DNA of 64,000 nt from Microbacterium sp. SORGH_AS_0969 (GTDB taxonomy: Bacteria; Actinomycetota; Actinomycetes; Actinomycetales; Microbacteriaceae), in assembly GCF_030818255.1 (NCBI RefSeq), contig NZ_JAUTAG010000001.1, positions 3,534,001-3,598,000 on the forward strand, written 5' to 3'. Shown here piece by piece: positions 41,219 to 51,745 of the stretch. Below the pieces are notes generated by a model that saw only the letters and a program-made list of their open reading frames with translations, searched no databases and was not told the origin of the DNA. How positions within the stretch are numbered: position 1 is the first letter of the stretch; each line of letters starts with the position of its first letter. A program made the position numbers and the translations under genes.

Positions 41219-41692
41219 ATGCAGACCCGTCCCCGTCTGGTCACCAACGTCCCGTTCTGGGTTCTCGTGATCGCGTCGCTCGCCGCAGTGATCGGCGGAC
41301 TCGTCCTCGTCCTGGCTCAGGTCAACGCGATCCAGGCCCTGGTCAACGACCCGAACGCCACGGTCGTCACCGTCTACGTCGCCCAGTCCTGGGTGTCGGT
41401 GGGTGCCGCCGTGCTCGCCGCTGGCGCGATCGGCCTCGCCTCGGCCCTCGCCGTCGCCACCGTCGTCTCGACGCGCACGAACCCCGAGGTCGCCATCGAG
41501 ACCATCGACTGGACCAGCGACGAAGAAACGGCGCCCGAGCAGGCCCCGGACTTCGCGACCCCTCCCTCCGCGGCCCCGACCACCGCGGCCCCGATCGCCG
41601 TCGAGGACGCCGACATCGAGACGCCCTCGACCGCTCCCGCCCCGCCGCAGGCGGCAGCTCAGAAGGACGACACCGACTCCGCCGCGCGCTGA
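41219..41692 (+). CDS. Small two-helix membrane protein with Pro/Ala/Glu-rich tail
   Basis: 157 residues: two membrane helices (FWVLVIASLAAVIGGLVLVL and a second GAAVLAAGAIGLASALAVAT), then a disordered acidic tail. Similar proteins in Microbacteriaceae are sometimes called dinucleotide-utilizing enzyme without evidence; the true function is unknown. AAGGAG precedes the ATG at 41219. Its terminator is the one split by the IS30 insertion. Confidence 0.75.
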   Translation: MQTRPRLVTNVPFWVLVIASLAAVIGGLVLVLAQVNAIQALVNDPNATVVTVYVAQSWVSVGAAVLAAGAIGLASALAVATVVSTRTNPEVAIETIDWTSDEETAPEQAPDFATPPSAAPTTAAPIAVEDADIETPSTAPAPPQAAAQKDDTDSAAR

Positions 41693-41723
41693 GTCACAAC
41701 GAGAAAGCGCCCGCCCCGATGGC

Positions 41724-43189
41724 GGTTTCTAGGGGTCGTCGCAACACCAACTGAACTAAACGAGTTCTAGCAGACGCTGGGCTGGGGTGTCCCAGCCCAG
41801 CGTTTTGCGTGGGCGGCCGTTGAGCTTCTGGGCGACGTGCTCGAGGTCTTCCGGACCGTAGACGGACAGGTCGGTGCCTTTCGGGAAGTACTGCCGGAGC
41901 AGGCCGTTGGTGTTCTCGTTCGATCCGCGCTGCCAGGGGCTGGCGGGGTCGCAGAAGTAGACGGGGACGTCGGTGGCGACCGTGAACGCCTTGTGCGCGG
42001 CCATCTCCGTCCCTTGGTCCCAGGTGAGCGACCCCCGCAGGTGCGCCGGGAGGCTGCCGATCAGGCCCACCAGGACGTCGCGGACGGTTTCGGCGGTGTG
42101 ATCACGGGCGGGCAGATGCCCGAGCATGACGTAGCGGGTGGCGCGTTCGACGAGGGTGACGATCGCGGACTGATTACCAGCTCCCATGATCAGATCCCCC
42201 TCCCAATGCCCGGGGACGGCGCGATCTGCGACCTCCGGCGGTCGCTCACTGATCATCACCATCGGATCAACGAAACGGCTCGTGCGGTGCTCGGGCGTGC
42301 GGTGCGGTTTGCGGCGGGCGCGCCCGGTGCGCAGCGCATCGGCGACCTCGCGTTTCAAACCGCCGCGAGCCTGGACGTAAATCGCCTGGTAAATCGTCTC
42401 CGCGCTCACCTGCATACTCTCGTCGCCCGCGTGATCTCGCGACAGGACGCCGCTGATCTGTCCCGGAGACCATTGTTCCTTCAGCCGGTCCGAGACGTAC
42501 TCCCGCAACCGTCCGGGCTGGGCCAGCTTCGCGGGCTTCGGCCGGACCCTCTTCGCCGCGGCATCGCGGTGAGCGGCGTGCGGCAGGTAACGCCCGTTCG
42601 CATCCCTGCGCGCGTCGAGTTCGCGCTTGATCGTCGACGCTGCCCGGTCCAACTCCCGGCCAATCGACCGCAACGTCCACCCGAGCCGCCGTAAATCGGC
42701 GATCTTCTCCCGCTCCTGCAGAGACAGCAGCCGAGAACCGATCTGCGCCGGAACCCGGGGCGGTGGGGTCGTCATGGACTCCATCGTGGTGCGCCCAGTC
42801 GAGTAGTCAACGCGTCGCCCGTCCGGGTAGAACCGCGAGTTCCGCGAATGCCGGACCCCGTGATCCCAATCCCGTGCGGTGCGCTCGTGGATGCCGACCT
42901 GCGCTGCGGCGTCCCGCCGCGACACACCTTCCCCGCGCAGCCGGGCATACTCGCCCCGACGCGGATGCGGCCGCGCCGGGAACTTCCCCTCGGAACGGAA
43001 CCCCGCCTTCCTGGCCCAGGTGAAACCCGTATTCCGATTTATCCCGAGCTCTCGCGCAGCCAACGTCACACTGCCGAGTTCCTTCAACAGCGTCAGGAAC
43101 TCATCCCGACGACGATCCTTCTCCTCCGAAAACGACACGGTGGTCGCAACCTCCCAAAATCTGGGGTGTTGCGACCACCGTTAGAACCC
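41724..43189 (-). mobile_element. IS30-family insertion sequence
   Basis: 1466 bp. Terminal inverted repeats of 25 bases (GGTTTCTAGGGG... at the left end, 41724-41748; the reverse complement of 43165-43189 at the right) match at 21 of 25 positions, and a 2-bp GC target duplication (41722-41723 and 43190-43191) flanks them, as is usual for IS30. It carries one intact transposase gene, so the element may be active. Confidence 0.85.
41756..43138 (-). CDS. IS30-family transposase
   Basis: 460 residues. Two helix-turn-helix segments near the N-terminus bind the terminal repeats (GSVTLAARELGINRNT, LRRLGWTLRSIGREL); the DDE catalytic core has Asp in WEGDLIMGAGNQS, Asp in LTWDQGTEMAAH and Glu in GSNENTNGLLRQYFPKGTD, the IS30 signature. 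Starts at GTG 43138 and nearly fills the element. Full length, no stop codons. Confidence 0.96.
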   Translation of the reverse strand: MSFSEEKDRRRDEFLTLLKELGSVTLAARELGINRNTGFTWARKAGFRSEGKFPARPHPRRGEYARLRGEGVSRRDAAAQVGIHERTARDWDHGVRHSRNSRFYPDGRRVDYSTGRTTMESMTTPPPRVPAQIGSRLLSLQEREKIADLRRLGWTLRSIGRELDRAASTIKRELDARRDANGRYLPHAAHRDAAAKRVRPKPAKLAQPGRLREYVSDRLKEQWSPGQISGVLSRDHAGDESMQVSAETIYQAIYVQARGGLKREVADALRTGRARRKPHRTPEHRTSRFVDPMVMISERPPEVADRAVPGHWEGDLIMGAGNQSAIVTLVERATRYVMLGHLPARDHTAETVRDVLVGLIGSLPAHLRGSLTWDQGTEMAAHKAFTVATDVPVYFCDPASPWQRGSNENTNGLLRQYFPKGTDLSVYGPEDLEHVAQKLNGRPRKTLGWDTPAQRLLELV

Positions 43190-43229
43190 GCGGATATCGG
43201 GGCGGGCGCTTTCTCGTGGACGCAGACCG

Positions 43230-44156
43230 TCAGAACGGCAGCAGCGGATCCACGGCGATCGCGACGAACAGGAGCGTGAGATACGTGATCGAAGCGTGGA
43301 ACACGCGCATCGGCCGCGGCTCTCCACCGCGCACGGCGCGCGAGTACAGGCGGTGCGACTCGTAGATGAACCACCCGCCGAAGACGACCGCCGAGACCGT
43401 GTAGACGAGACCCATGGATGCCACGGGGATGAGCAGCAGCGAGCACGCCACGGTGGCCCACGCGTACAGGATGACCTGGAGGCCCACCTGCGATCCACTA
43501 CGGGTCGCGCCGAGCATCGGCACATCGACCTCGTCGTACTGGTCGGCGTACTTCATCGACAGCGGCCAGTAGTGCGGAGGCGTCCACAGGAACACGAGCG
43601 CGAAGAGGATGAACGGCGCCCAGGAAAGGGATCCGGTCACGGCCGACCAGCCGATGAGCACGGGGAAGCATCCGGCGATGCCGCCCCACACGATGTTCTG
43701 CTCGGTGCGGCGCTTGAGGATCATCGTGTAGATCACGACGTAGAAGAAGATGGCCGCGGCTGACAGACCAGCGGCGAGGGTGTTCGTGAACGCCCACAGC
43801 CACACGGTCGAGAAGACCGCGAGAGTCCACGCGAAGGCGAGCGCTCCCCGCGGCGACACCTCGCCGGTGACCAGCGGCCGGTTCTCGGTGCGCTGCATGT
43901 GCGCGTCGATGTCGCGGTCGAGGTACATGTTGAACGCCGCGGCGGATCCGGCGCTCAGCGAACCGCCGATCACCGTGGCGAAGATCAGCCACAGGTTCGG
44001 CAGGCCGCCCTGCGCGAGGATCATGACCGGCACCGTCGTGACGAGCAGGAGCTCGAGCACACGCGGCTTCGTCAGAGCGACGTAAGCGCGAATGGTTCGT
44101 CCGACGGAGCGGCGATCGGTCGTCGCAATGACGTGCGACGTCGTCGAGATGTCCAT
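43230..44156 (-). CDS. ctaB: Haem O synthase, protohaem IX farnesyltransferase
   Basis: 308 residues, UbiA fold with about nine membrane helices. The two Asp-rich motifs are [15 protein letters not shown] and [13 protein letters not shown], which bind farnesyl diphosphate and magnesium. It attaches the farnesyl tail to haem B, upstream of CtaA. Start ATG 44156 with a GGGGGA site. Divergent from tkt, as in many Actinobacteria. Confidence 0.94.
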   Translation of the reverse strand: MDISTTSHVIATTDRRSVGRTIRAYVALTKPRVLELLLVTTVPVMILAQGGLPNLWLIFATVIGGSLSAGSAAAFNMYLDRDIDAHMQRTENRPLVTGEVSPRGALAFAWTLAVFSTVWLWAFTNTLAAGLSAAAIFFYVVIYTMILKRRTEQNIVWGGIAGCFPVLIGWSAVTGSLSWAPFILFALVFLWTPPHYWPLSMKYADQYDEVDVPMLGATRSGSQVGLQVILYAWATVACSLLLIPVASMGLVYTVSAVVFGGWFIYESHRLYSRAVRGGEPRPMRVFHASITYLTLLFVAIAVDPLLPF

Positions 44157-44190
44157 CGTCCCCCGGGGTAGCGCGTATGAAACCTCCACG

Positions 44191-44196
44191 ATTCTA
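44191..44196 (-). promoter_or_regulatory. Probable -10 of ctaB
   Basis: TAGAAT on the minus strand, giving a leader of about 28 bases with a ribosome site. Confidence 0.45.
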
Positions 44197-44268
44197 CGCC
44201 ATGCCCACCACACGACCGGCCGCCTGTCGACCCCCGTCACGGACCGCAACGGTCGCGGTCGATCTCGC

Positions 44269-44274
44269 TATGCT
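44269..44274 (+). promoter_or_regulatory. Probable -10 of the tkt operon
   Basis: TATGCT gives a leader of about 100 bases before the TTG start of tkt at 44385. The intervening bases hold no obvious attenuator. Confidence 0.35.
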
Positions 44275-44384
44275 GGCCGTGAACGCGCGCCCCGCGCCGA
44301 CACCCCACCCCTCTCCCACTCCTACGGTGGTGAGTGCGGCGTCGGAAGTGATCCGGGCGCAAAGTATCGAGAAAGGCGACCCTG

Positions 44385-46484
44385 TTGTCGGACTTCGAAT
44401 GGGACGAGATCGATCGGCGCGCGGTGGACACCGCTCGCATCCTCGCGGCGGATGCCGTTGAGAAGGTGGGCAACGGCCACCCGGGAACGGCGATGTCGCT
44501 CGCTCCCGCCGCGTACCTGCTGTACCAGCGCGTGATGCGGCATGACCCGGCCGACACGCACTGGCCGGGCCGCGACCGTTTCATCCTCTCGGCCGGTCAC
44601 TCCTCGCTCACGCAGTACGTGCAGCTCTACCTCGGCGGTTTCGGCCTCGAGCTGAAGGACCTCGAGGCGCTGCGCACCTGGGGTTCGCTCACCCCCGGTC
44701 ACCCCGAGTACGGCCACACCGACGGCGTCGAGATCACCACCGGCCCGCTCGGCCAGGGCCTCGCCTCCTCGGTCGGCTTCGCCTATGCGGCGCGCTACGA
44801 GCGCGGCCTCTTCGACCCCGAGAGCCCCGCCGGCGAGAGCCCCTTCGACCACTACGTCTACGTCATCGCCGGTGACGGCGACCTCCAGGAGGGCGTGACC
44901 AGCGAGGCGTCCTCGCTGGCCGGCCACCAGGAACTCGGCAACCTCATCGCGATCTACGACTCCAACCAGATCTCGATCGAAGACGACACGAACGTCGCCT
45001 TCACCGAGGACGTGCAGAAGCGCTACGAGGCCTACGGCTGGCACGTCCAGACCGTCGACTGGAAGAAGACGGGTCAGTACGTCGAGGACGTCGCCGAGCT
45101 CTACTCCGCGATCGAAGCGGCCAAGGGCGAGACGAGCAAGCCGTCGCTCATCATCCTCAAGACGATCATCGGCTGGCCCTCCCCCGGCAAGCAGAACTCC
45201 GGCAAGATCCACGGCTCCGCCCTGGGTGCCGACGAGCTCCGCGCGACCAAGGAGGTGCTCGGCTTCGACCCCGAGCAGAACTTCGCCGTCGCCGACGACG
45301 TCATCGCCCACACCCGCGAGCTCGTCGAGCGTGGCGAGGCCGAGAAGGCCGCCTGGCAGCAGAAGTTCGACGCGTGGGCCGCCGCCCACCCCGAGCGCAA
45401 GCAGCTCTGGGACCGCCTTCAGGCCCGCGAACTGCCCGCCGATATCGCCGACGCGCTTCCCGCCTTCGAGGCCGGCAAGGACGTGTCGACCCGCGCCGCC
45501 TCCGGCACCGTCATCAACGCGCTGGCCGCCGAGCTCCCCGAGCTCTGGGGCGGCTCGGCCGACCTCGCCGAGTCGAACCTGACGACGATCAAGGATGCCA
45601 AGTCCTTCATCCCGTCCGAGTGGTCGACGCACGAGTGGTCGGGCGACCCCTACGGTCGCGTGCTGCACTTCGGTATCCGCGAGCACGCGATGGGCGCCAT
45701 CCTGAACGGCATCGTCCTGCACGGGCCCACCCGCCCCTTCGGCGGCACGTTCCTGATCTTCAGCGACTACATGCGCCCGCCGGTGCGTCTGGCCGCGCTG
45801 ATGAACATCCCGACGATCTTCGTCTGGACGCACGACTCGGTCGCCCTCGGCGAGGACGGACCGACGCACCAGCCGATCGAGCAGCTCGCGACGCTCCGCG
45901 CGATCCCCAACTTCGCTCTCGTGCGTCCCGCGGACGCCAACGAGACGAGCGTCGTGTGGCTCGAGATGCTCCGCCGCACCGCCGGCCCCGCCGGTATCGC
46001 CCTGACCCGCCAGAACATCCCGGTGTTCGCGCGCGGCGAGGGCGAGGCATCCGGTGACGAGTTCGCTTCGGCCGCGGGTGCGGTGAAGGGCGCGTACGTC
46101 CTGGCCGAAGCCGCGAACGGCGAGCCCGACGTCATCCTCATCGCCACCGGCTCCGAGGTGCAGCTGGCGGTCCAGGCGCGCGAGACCCTCGCCGCCGAGG
46201 GTGTCCACGCCCGCGTGGTGTCGGCTCCGTCGCTCGAGTGGTTCGCCGAGCAGGACGAGGCGTACCGCGAGTCGGTGCTCCCCTCCTCGGTCAAGGCGCG
46301 CGTGTCGGTCGAGGCCGGCTCCGCGCTCAGCTGGCACGGCATCGTCGGCGACGCCGGACGCTCGGTCGCGATCGAGCACTTCGGTGCGTCGGCCGACTAC
46401 AAGACCCTTTTCCAGAAGTTCGGCATCACGGCTGAGGCCGTCGTCGAGGCCGCGCGCGAGTCGCTGGCTGCCGCGAAGAAGTAA
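44385..46484 (+). CDS. tkt: Transketolase
   Basis: 699 residues. Thiamine-diphosphate motif [21 protein letters not shown] with [11 protein letters not shown], pyrimidine-domain [12 protein letters not shown] region, and [18 protein letters not shown] at residue 30. It moves two-carbon units between sugar phosphates in the pentose phosphate pathway. TTG at 44385 is the start because GAAAGG sits upstream and the protein begins DFEWDEID. First gene of tkt-tal-pgi-zwf-opcA-pgl. Confidence 0.97.
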   Translation: MSDFEWDEIDRRAVDTARILAADAVEKVGNGHPGTAMSLAPAAYLLYQRVMRHDPADTHWPGRDRFILSAGHSSLTQYVQLYLGGFGLELKDLEALRTWGSLTPGHPEYGHTDGVEITTGPLGQGLASSVGFAYAARYERGLFDPESPAGESPFDHYVYVIAGDGDLQEGVTSEASSLAGHQELGNLIAIYDSNQISIEDDTNVAFTEDVQKRYEAYGWHVQTVDWKKTGQYVEDVAELYSAIEAAKGETSKPSLIILKTIIGWPSPGKQNSGKIHGSALGADELRATKEVLGFDPEQNFAVADDVIAHTRELVERGEAEKAAWQQKFDAWAAAHPERKQLWDRLQARELPADIADALPAFEAGKDVSTRAASGTVINALAAELPELWGGSADLAESNLTTIKDAKSFIPSEWSTHEWSGDPYGRVLHFGIREHAMGAILNGIVLHGPTRPFGGTFLIFSDYMRPPVRLAALMNIPTIFVWTHDSVALGEDGPTHQPIEQLATLRAIPNFALVRPADANETSVVWLEMLRRTAGPAGIALTRQNIPVFARGEGEASGDEFASAAGAVKGAYVLAEAANGEPDVILIATGSEVQLAVQARETLAAEGVHARVVSAPSLEWFAEQDEAYRESVLPSSVKARVSVEAGSALSWHGIVGDAGRSVAIEHFGASADYKTLFQKFGITAEAVVEAARESLAAAKK

Positions 46485-46502
46485 TCCGAGGAGAACAGAC
46501 AC

Positions 46503-47624
46503 ATGAGCACTCCCACCGAAGACCTGTCCGCCGCGGGCGTCAGCATCTGGCTCGACGACCTCTCGCGTCAGCGCATCCAGTCCGGCAACCTCGCCGAGCT
46601 CATCCAGTCCCGCAACGTCGTCGGCGTGACGACCAACCCGACGATCTTCGCCGGCGCCCTCTCGAAGGGCGAGGCCTACGAGGGCCAGGTGAAAGAGCTC
46701 GCCGCTCAGGATGCCAGCGTCGACGAGGCGATCTTCTCGATCACCACCGACGACGTGCGCGACGCGTGCGACATCTTCCTGCCGGTCTTCGACGCCACCG
46801 ACGGCGTCGACGGCCGCGTGTCGATCGAGGTCTCCCCCGACCTCGCGCACGACACCGAGGGCACCATCGCCCAGGCGAAGGACCTCTCGGCGCGGGTCGA
46901 CCGCAAGAACGTCCTCATCAAGATCCCCGCGACCAAGGCGGGACTGCCGGCCATCACCGAGGTCATCGGTGCCGGCATCTCGGTCAACGTCACGCTGATC
47001 TTCAGCCTCGAGCGGTACGCCGAGGTCATCGACGCGTACCTCGCCGGTGTCGAGAAGGCGCAGGCCGCCGGTCACGACATCTCGACCCTGCAGTCGGTCG
47101 CCTCGTTCTTCGTCTCGCGCGTCGACACCGAGATCGACAAGCGTCTGGCCGCCATCGGCACCGACGAGGCCGCGGCGCTCAAGGGCAAGGCCGGCATCGC
47201 CAATGCCCGCCTCGCGTACGAGCTCTACGAGCAGAAGTTCGCGGAGGACCGCGCGAAGGCTCTCCTGGCCGCCGGTGCCACCGTCCAGCGCCCGCTCTGG
47301 GCCTCGACCGGCGTCAAGGACCCGGCTCTGCCCGACACGCTCTACGTCACCGAGCTCGTCGCTCCCGGCACCGTCAACACGATGCCCGAGAAGACGCTCG
47401 AGGCGACCTTCGACCACGGCGTCATCACGGGCGACACGGTCACGGGCGCGTACGCCGAGGCGCACGAGGTCTTCGACCGTCTCGCCGCCGTGGGTGTCGA
47501 CGTCACCGACGCGACGCAGACGCTCGAGGACGAGGGCGTCGAGAAGTTCATCGCCTCCTGGCACGAGCTGCAGGACACCGTGAAGACCGCCCTCGACGCC
47601 GGAAGCGCCCAGGCCGCGCAGTGA
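46503..47624 (+). CDS. tal: Transaldolase
   Basis: 373 residues, the long actinobacterial form. [20 protein letters not shown], the Schiff-base lysine in [15 protein letters not shown] (around residue 140) and [16 protein letters not shown] are present. It moves three-carbon units between sugars. Stop overlaps the pgi start by GTGA. Confidence 0.97.
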   Translation: MSTPTEDLSAAGVSIWLDDLSRQRIQSGNLAELIQSRNVVGVTTNPTIFAGALSKGEAYEGQVKELAAQDASVDEAIFSITTDDVRDACDIFLPVFDATDGVDGRVSIEVSPDLAHDTEGTIAQAKDLSARVDRKNVLIKIPATKAGLPAITEVIGAGISVNVTLIFSLERYAEVIDAYLAGVEKAQAAGHDISTLQSVASFFVSRVDTEIDKRLAAIGTDEAAALKGKAGIANARLAYELYEQKFAEDRAKALLAAGATVQRPLWASTGVKDPALPDTLYVTELVAPGTVNTMPEKTLEATFDHGVITGDTVTGAYAEAHEVFDRLAAVGVDVTDATQTLEDEGVEKFIASWHELQDTVKTALDAGSAQAAQ

Positions 47625-49246
47625 CGTTCGAGGTCAAGGTCACCGGCCACGTCAAGTCGGTCGTCGACGCCGAGCTGCCCGGCTTGGTCGGCTCGCTCGT
47701 GGCATCCGGTATCACCGCCGGAGACGCGAGCCTGTGGGGGCCGGCCGCCGAAGACGAGGCGACTCGTCGGCTCGGGTGGGTGCAGGCGGTCTCCGTCTCG
47801 CGCCCGCTCGTGCCCGAGATCACCGCCCTGCGCGACGAGTTCGTCGCGCAGGGCGTGACCCGCGTCGTGCTCGCCGGCATGGGCGGTTCTTCGCTCGCAC
47901 CCGAGGTCATCGCGCAGTCCGCGGGCGTCCCGCTGGTGATCCTCGACTCCACCGCCCCCGGACAGGTGCTCGCCGCGATCGACGGTGACGCTGAAGCGGG
48001 CGGGCTCGCCCAGACGCTCCTCGTGGTCTCCAGCAAGTCGGGCTCCACGATCGAGACCGACTCCGCCAAGCGGGCGTTCGAGGCGGCCTACCGCGACCTC
48101 GGCATCGACCCCGCCGAACGCATCGTCGTCGTCACCGACCCCGGTTCCCCGCTCGAGCAGGCCGCTCGCGCCGACGGCTACCGCGTCTTCACGGCCGACC
48201 CCACCGTGGGCGGTCGCTACTCGGCACTCACGGCTTTCGGTCTGGTCCCGGCGGGTCTCGCGGGCGTCGACATCGATGACCTCCTGAACGAGGCCGATGC
48301 CACCCTTCTCGAGGTCGCGATCGACTCCCCCGAGAACCCGGCGCTCGTGCTGGCTGCGGCCATCGCCGGCGGAGGAGAACACCGCCGCGACAAGCTCGGT
48401 CTCGTGATGGACGACGCTCACCTCCCGGGCCTTCCGGACTGGATCGAGCAGCTCATCGCCGAGTCCACGGGCAAGCAGGGTACCGGCATCCTCCCGGTCG
48501 TCCTGCTCCCCGTGTCTCCCGAGGTCGAATCGACTCCCGACGACCTGCAGGTCGCTCGCTTCGTCGAGGACGCCCACAAGCTGCACCTGTTCGAGCACCA
48601 CCACGGTGAGATCCTCGTCAGCGGTTCGCTCGGCGCGCAGTTCGTCGTCTGGGAGTACGCCACGGCGATCGCCGGTCGGATGCTGGGGATCGATCCTTTC
48701 GATCAGCCCGACGTCGAGTCGGCGAAGGTGGCGACGCGAGGTCTGCTCGACGCGAGACCGGAACCCACTCCTCCCGCTTTCGTGGTCGACGGCGTCGAAG
48801 TGCGTGTGTCCGACCCCGCGCTGGCCGCGAGCGGGACCATCGCGGGCGTCCTCGAGGCCCTGTGGGCCACGGTTCCCGCCGACGGTTACGTCAGCATCCA
48901 GGCGTACGTGAACCGGCTCGATGTTCCGCAGCTGCACGGCCTGCGCGAGCTCGTCGCCGCCGATGCGGGACGCCCCACCACGTTCGGGTGGGGACCGCGG
49001 TTCCTGCACTCGACCGGGCAGTACCACAAGGGAGGGCCCGCCACCGGTGTCTTCCTCCAGATCACCGAACGCACCGACGTCGACCTCGAGATCCCGGGGC
49101 GCCCGTTCACGTTCGGCGAGCTCATTCAGGCACAGGCTGCGGGTGACGCGAGCGTGCTGGCGGACGGCCACGGCCGCCCCGTCGTCACGCTGACGCTGAC
49201 CGACCCGCAGCTCGACGTTCTTTCACTCTTCGAGGCGGCACAGTAG
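47621..49246 (+). CDS. pgi: Glucose-6-phosphate isomerase
   Basis: 541 residues. Substrate sites in SIS domains: [43 protein letters not shown] and C-terminal [18 protein letters not shown]. This is the actinobacterial long type fused in the pentose operon; it links glycolysis and the oxidative pathway. Begins at GTG 47621 within the transaldolase stop. Confidence 0.95.
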   Translation: MTFEVKVTGHVKSVVDAELPGLVGSLVASGITAGDASLWGPAAEDEATRRLGWVQAVSVSRPLVPEITALRDEFVAQGVTRVVLAGMGGSSLAPEVIAQSAGVPLVILDSTAPGQVLAAIDGDAEAGGLAQTLLVVSSKSGSTIETDSAKRAFEAAYRDLGIDPAERIVVVTDPGSPLEQAARADGYRVFTADPTVGGRYSALTAFGLVPAGLAGVDIDDLLNEADATLLEVAIDSPENPALVLAAAIAGGGEHRRDKLGLVMDDAHLPGLPDWIEQLIAESTGKQGTGILPVVLLPVSPEVESTPDDLQVARFVEDAHKLHLFEHHHGEILVSGSLGAQFVVWEYATAIAGRMLGIDPFDQPDVESAKVATRGLLDARPEPTPPAFVVDGVEVRVSDPALAASGTIAGVLEALWATVPADGYVSIQAYVNRLDVPQLHGLRELVAADAGRPTTFGWGPRFLHSTGQYHKGGPATGVFLQITERTDVDLEIPGRPFTFGELIQAQAAGDASVLADGHGRPVVTLTLTDPQLDVLSLFEAAQ

Positions 49247-49249
49247 AGC

Positions 49250-50801
49250 ATGGTCGTAGAGATCACCCCGGGTCATAACCCCCTCCGCGATCCCGAGGAT
49301 CGCCGGCTGAGCCGGATCGCCGGCCCCAGCGCACTCGTCATCTTCGGCGTGACAGGAGACCTGTCGCGCAAGAAGCTCATGCCGGCGGTCTACGACCTCG
49401 CCAACCGCGGGCTCCTGCCCCCGGGCTTCGCTCTCGTGGGCTTCGCGCGCCGGGACTGGGAAGACCAGGACTTCGCGAAGGTCGTCTACGAGTCGGTCAA
49501 GCAGTACGCCCGCACCGAGTTCCGCGAAGAGACCTGGAAGGAGCTCCTCGAGGGCATCCGGTTCGTCCAGGGCGAGTTCGACGACCCGGCGGCGTTCCAG
49601 CGTCTGCGCGAAACGGTCGATCGTCTCGACGTGGAGCGCGGGACGATGGGCAACCACGCCTACTATCTGTCGATCCCCCCGAAGGCGTTCCCGCTCGTCA
49701 CCACGCAGCTCAAGGCCTCGGGCCTCGTCGGCGGAGACGCCGACAAGACGAGCGGGTGGCGACGCGTCGTCATCGAGAAGCCCTTCGGCCACGACCTCGC
49801 CTCGGCGCGCGCGCTGAACGAAGTCGTCGAGAGCGCGTTCCCGGCCGACTCGATCTTCCGGATCGACCACTACCTCGGCAAAGAGACGGTGCAGAACATC
49901 CTGGCGCTGCGCTTCGCGAACGAGCTCTACGAGCCGATCTGGAACCGCAACTACGTCGACCACGTCCAGATCACCATGGCCGAAGACATCGGCGTGGGTG
50001 GACGTGCGGGCTACTACGACGGGATCGGCGCCGCTCGCGACGTCATCCAGAACCACCTCCTGCAGCTGCTCGCCCTCACGGCAATGGAGGAGCCCATCAG
50101 CTTCAACGCCGCCGACCTGCGTGCCGAGAAGGAGAAGGTGCTCGCCGCCGTCCGCCTCCCGGAGAACCTCGCGGAGGCGACCGCTCGCGGCCAGTACGCG
50201 GGCGGCTGGCAGGGCGGCGAAGAGGTTCGCGGCTTCCTCGAGGAAGACGGGATGAACCCCGAATCGGTCACCGAGACCTACGCCGCGATCAAGCTCGAGA
50301 TCAACACGCGTCGCTGGTCGGGCGTGCCGTTCTACGTCCGCAGCGGAAAGCGTCTCGGACGCCGCGTGACCGAGGTGGCCGTCGTCTTCAAGCGTGCGCC
50401 GCAGCAGTTGTTCTCGCGCAGCCAGACGCAGGAACTGGGGCAGAACGCCCTCGTCATCCGCGTGCAGCCCGACGCAGGGCGTCACGATCCGCTTCGGTTC
50501 GAAGGTCCCTGGCGACGGCACACAGGTGCGCGATGTGACGATGGACTTCGGTTACGGCCACGCCTTCACCGAGGCGAGCCCCGAAGCGTACGAACGACTC
50601 ATCCTCGACGTCCTTCTGGGTGACCCGCCGCTCTTCCCCCGCCACGAGGAGGTCGAGCTCAGCTGGAAGATCCTCGACCCCATCGAGGAGTTCTGGGCCG
50701 CCCAGGGCGGTCCGCTCGAACAGTACTCGCCCGGATCGTGGGGCCCGTCGTCCGCCGACGAGCTCCTCGCCCGCGACGGCCGCACCTGGAGGCGCCCGTG
50801 A
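49250..50801 (+). CDS. zwf: Glucose-6-phosphate 1-dehydrogenase, broken by one extra base
   Basis: NADP-dependent oxidation of glucose-6-phosphate. Conserved GVTGDLSRKKLMPAVYDL (NADP), RIDHYLGKETVQNILAL (catalytic His) and IEKPFGHD are intact. From PDAG near 50475 the plus-one frame takes over: the expected VIRVQPDEGVTIRFGS is obtained if one C at 50475 is dropped, and the rest (PGDGTQVRDVTMDFGYGHAF to ILDPIEEFW) continues to 50801, giving 516 residues, the normal length. The unrepaired frame stops at 50623 with 457 residues. The NADP-binding half would still fold, but a truncated enzyme is unlikely to work; a sequencing error is plausible. Confidence 0.9.
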
Positions 50802-51745
50802 TCATCGACCTGCCCGACACCACCGTCAGCGCGATCTCGAAGAAGCTCGTCAGCGTCCGCGAAGAAGGCGGAGCCGTCGCTCTCGGGCGCGTCCTGACCC
50901 TCATCATCGTCACCCACCACGGTGCCGAGGAAGAGGTCATCGAGGCCGCGAACGACGCCTCGCGCGAGCACCCGATGCGCGTCATCGCCGTGCTCTTCGG
51001 GGACGAAGACGAGGCTCCCCGTCTCGACGCGCAGATCCGCGTCGGCGGAGACGCCGGCGCGAGCGAGGTCGTGGTGCTGCGCGCCCACGGCGCCGCGGGC
51101 TCCAACGCCGAGAGCCTGGTCACCGGGCTTCTCCTCCCGGATGCGCCCGTCGTGGCGTGGTGGCCCGCCGACGCCCCCGAGAACCCCTCGAGGTCGGCGA
51201 TCGGGCGCATCGCGCAGCGGCGCATCACCGACGCTTCGTCGCAGGAGGATCCTGCCGCCTGGGTCGCCCGCCTGGGCGAGCACTACGCGCCCGGAGACAC
51301 CGACTTCGCCTGGACGCGTCTCACGCGGTGGCGTGAGCAGCTCGCGGCGGTGCTCGACCAGCCCCCGTACGAGCCGGTCACGGCCATCGAGGTCAAGGGT
51401 GCGGCGGACTCCCCCTCCACCGCTCTGCTCGCCGCCTGGCTCGGCCTCAAGCTCGAGGCTCCCGTCGACTACACCTACCTGTCGGAAGAGGAGTGGGCTA
51501 CCGGCATCAAGTCGGTCCGTCTGACCCGCGAGAGCGGCAACACGCTCCTCGAACGACCCGAACCCGCGGTCGCCGTGCTGACCCAGCCGGGCCAGCCCAC
51601 GCACGACCTCGCGTTCCCGCGGCGGACGTTGCGCGAGTGCCTCGCCGAGGAGCTCCGTCGCCTCGACCCCGACGTGCTCTACGGCCGCGTCATCACCGAG
51701 TGCGCGCACCTTCTGCGCACGGCGGATGAGCGGAGCGACGCATGA
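50798..51745 (+). CDS. opcA: Glucose-6-phosphate dehydrogenase assembly protein OpcA
   Basis: 315 residues. Blocks such as VAWWPADAPENPSRSAIGRIAQRR and LAAWLGLKLEAPVDYTYL identify OpcA, the assembly factor needed for zwf activity in Actinobacteria and cyanobacteria. Starts at GTG 50798 in a GTGA overlap with the zwf stop (50799-50801), supporting a real, intact zwf reading up to that stop. Confidence 0.96.
   Translation: MIIDLPDTTVSAISKKLVSVREEGGAVALGRVLTLIIVTHHGAEEEVIEAANDASREHPMRVIAVLFGDEDEAPRLDAQIRVGGDAGASEVVVLRAHGAAGSNAESLVTGLLLPDAPVVAWWPADAPENPSRSAIGRIAQRRITDASSQEDPAAWVARLGEHYAPGDTDFAWTRLTRWREQLAAVLDQPPYEPVTAIEVKGAADSPSTALLAAWLGLKLEAPVDYTYLSEEEWATGIKSVRLTRESGNTLLERPEPAVAVLTQPGQPTHDLAFPRRTLRECLAEELRRLDPDVLYGRVITECAHLLRTADERSDA

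Larger units (their letters stand above)
41699..43217. terminator. Terminator hairpin split by an IS30-family insertion
   Basis: A 22-base arm at 41699-41720 (starting ACGAGAAAGCGCCCG) is the exact reverse complement of 43196-43217. The two arms are 1475 bases apart with the IS between them. Together they would form a strong bidirectional hairpin between the small membrane gene and ctaB, which converge here. The IS loop now prevents or weakens it; the arms' T/A ends (GAGAAAG, CTTTCTC) fit a terminator. Confidence 0.8.

Noticed and set aside
44322..47564. 1080-codon minus-strand frame over tkt and tal
   Set aside because: Antisense shadow of two core enzymes; repetitive RDLG-type composition caused by codon GC3 bias.
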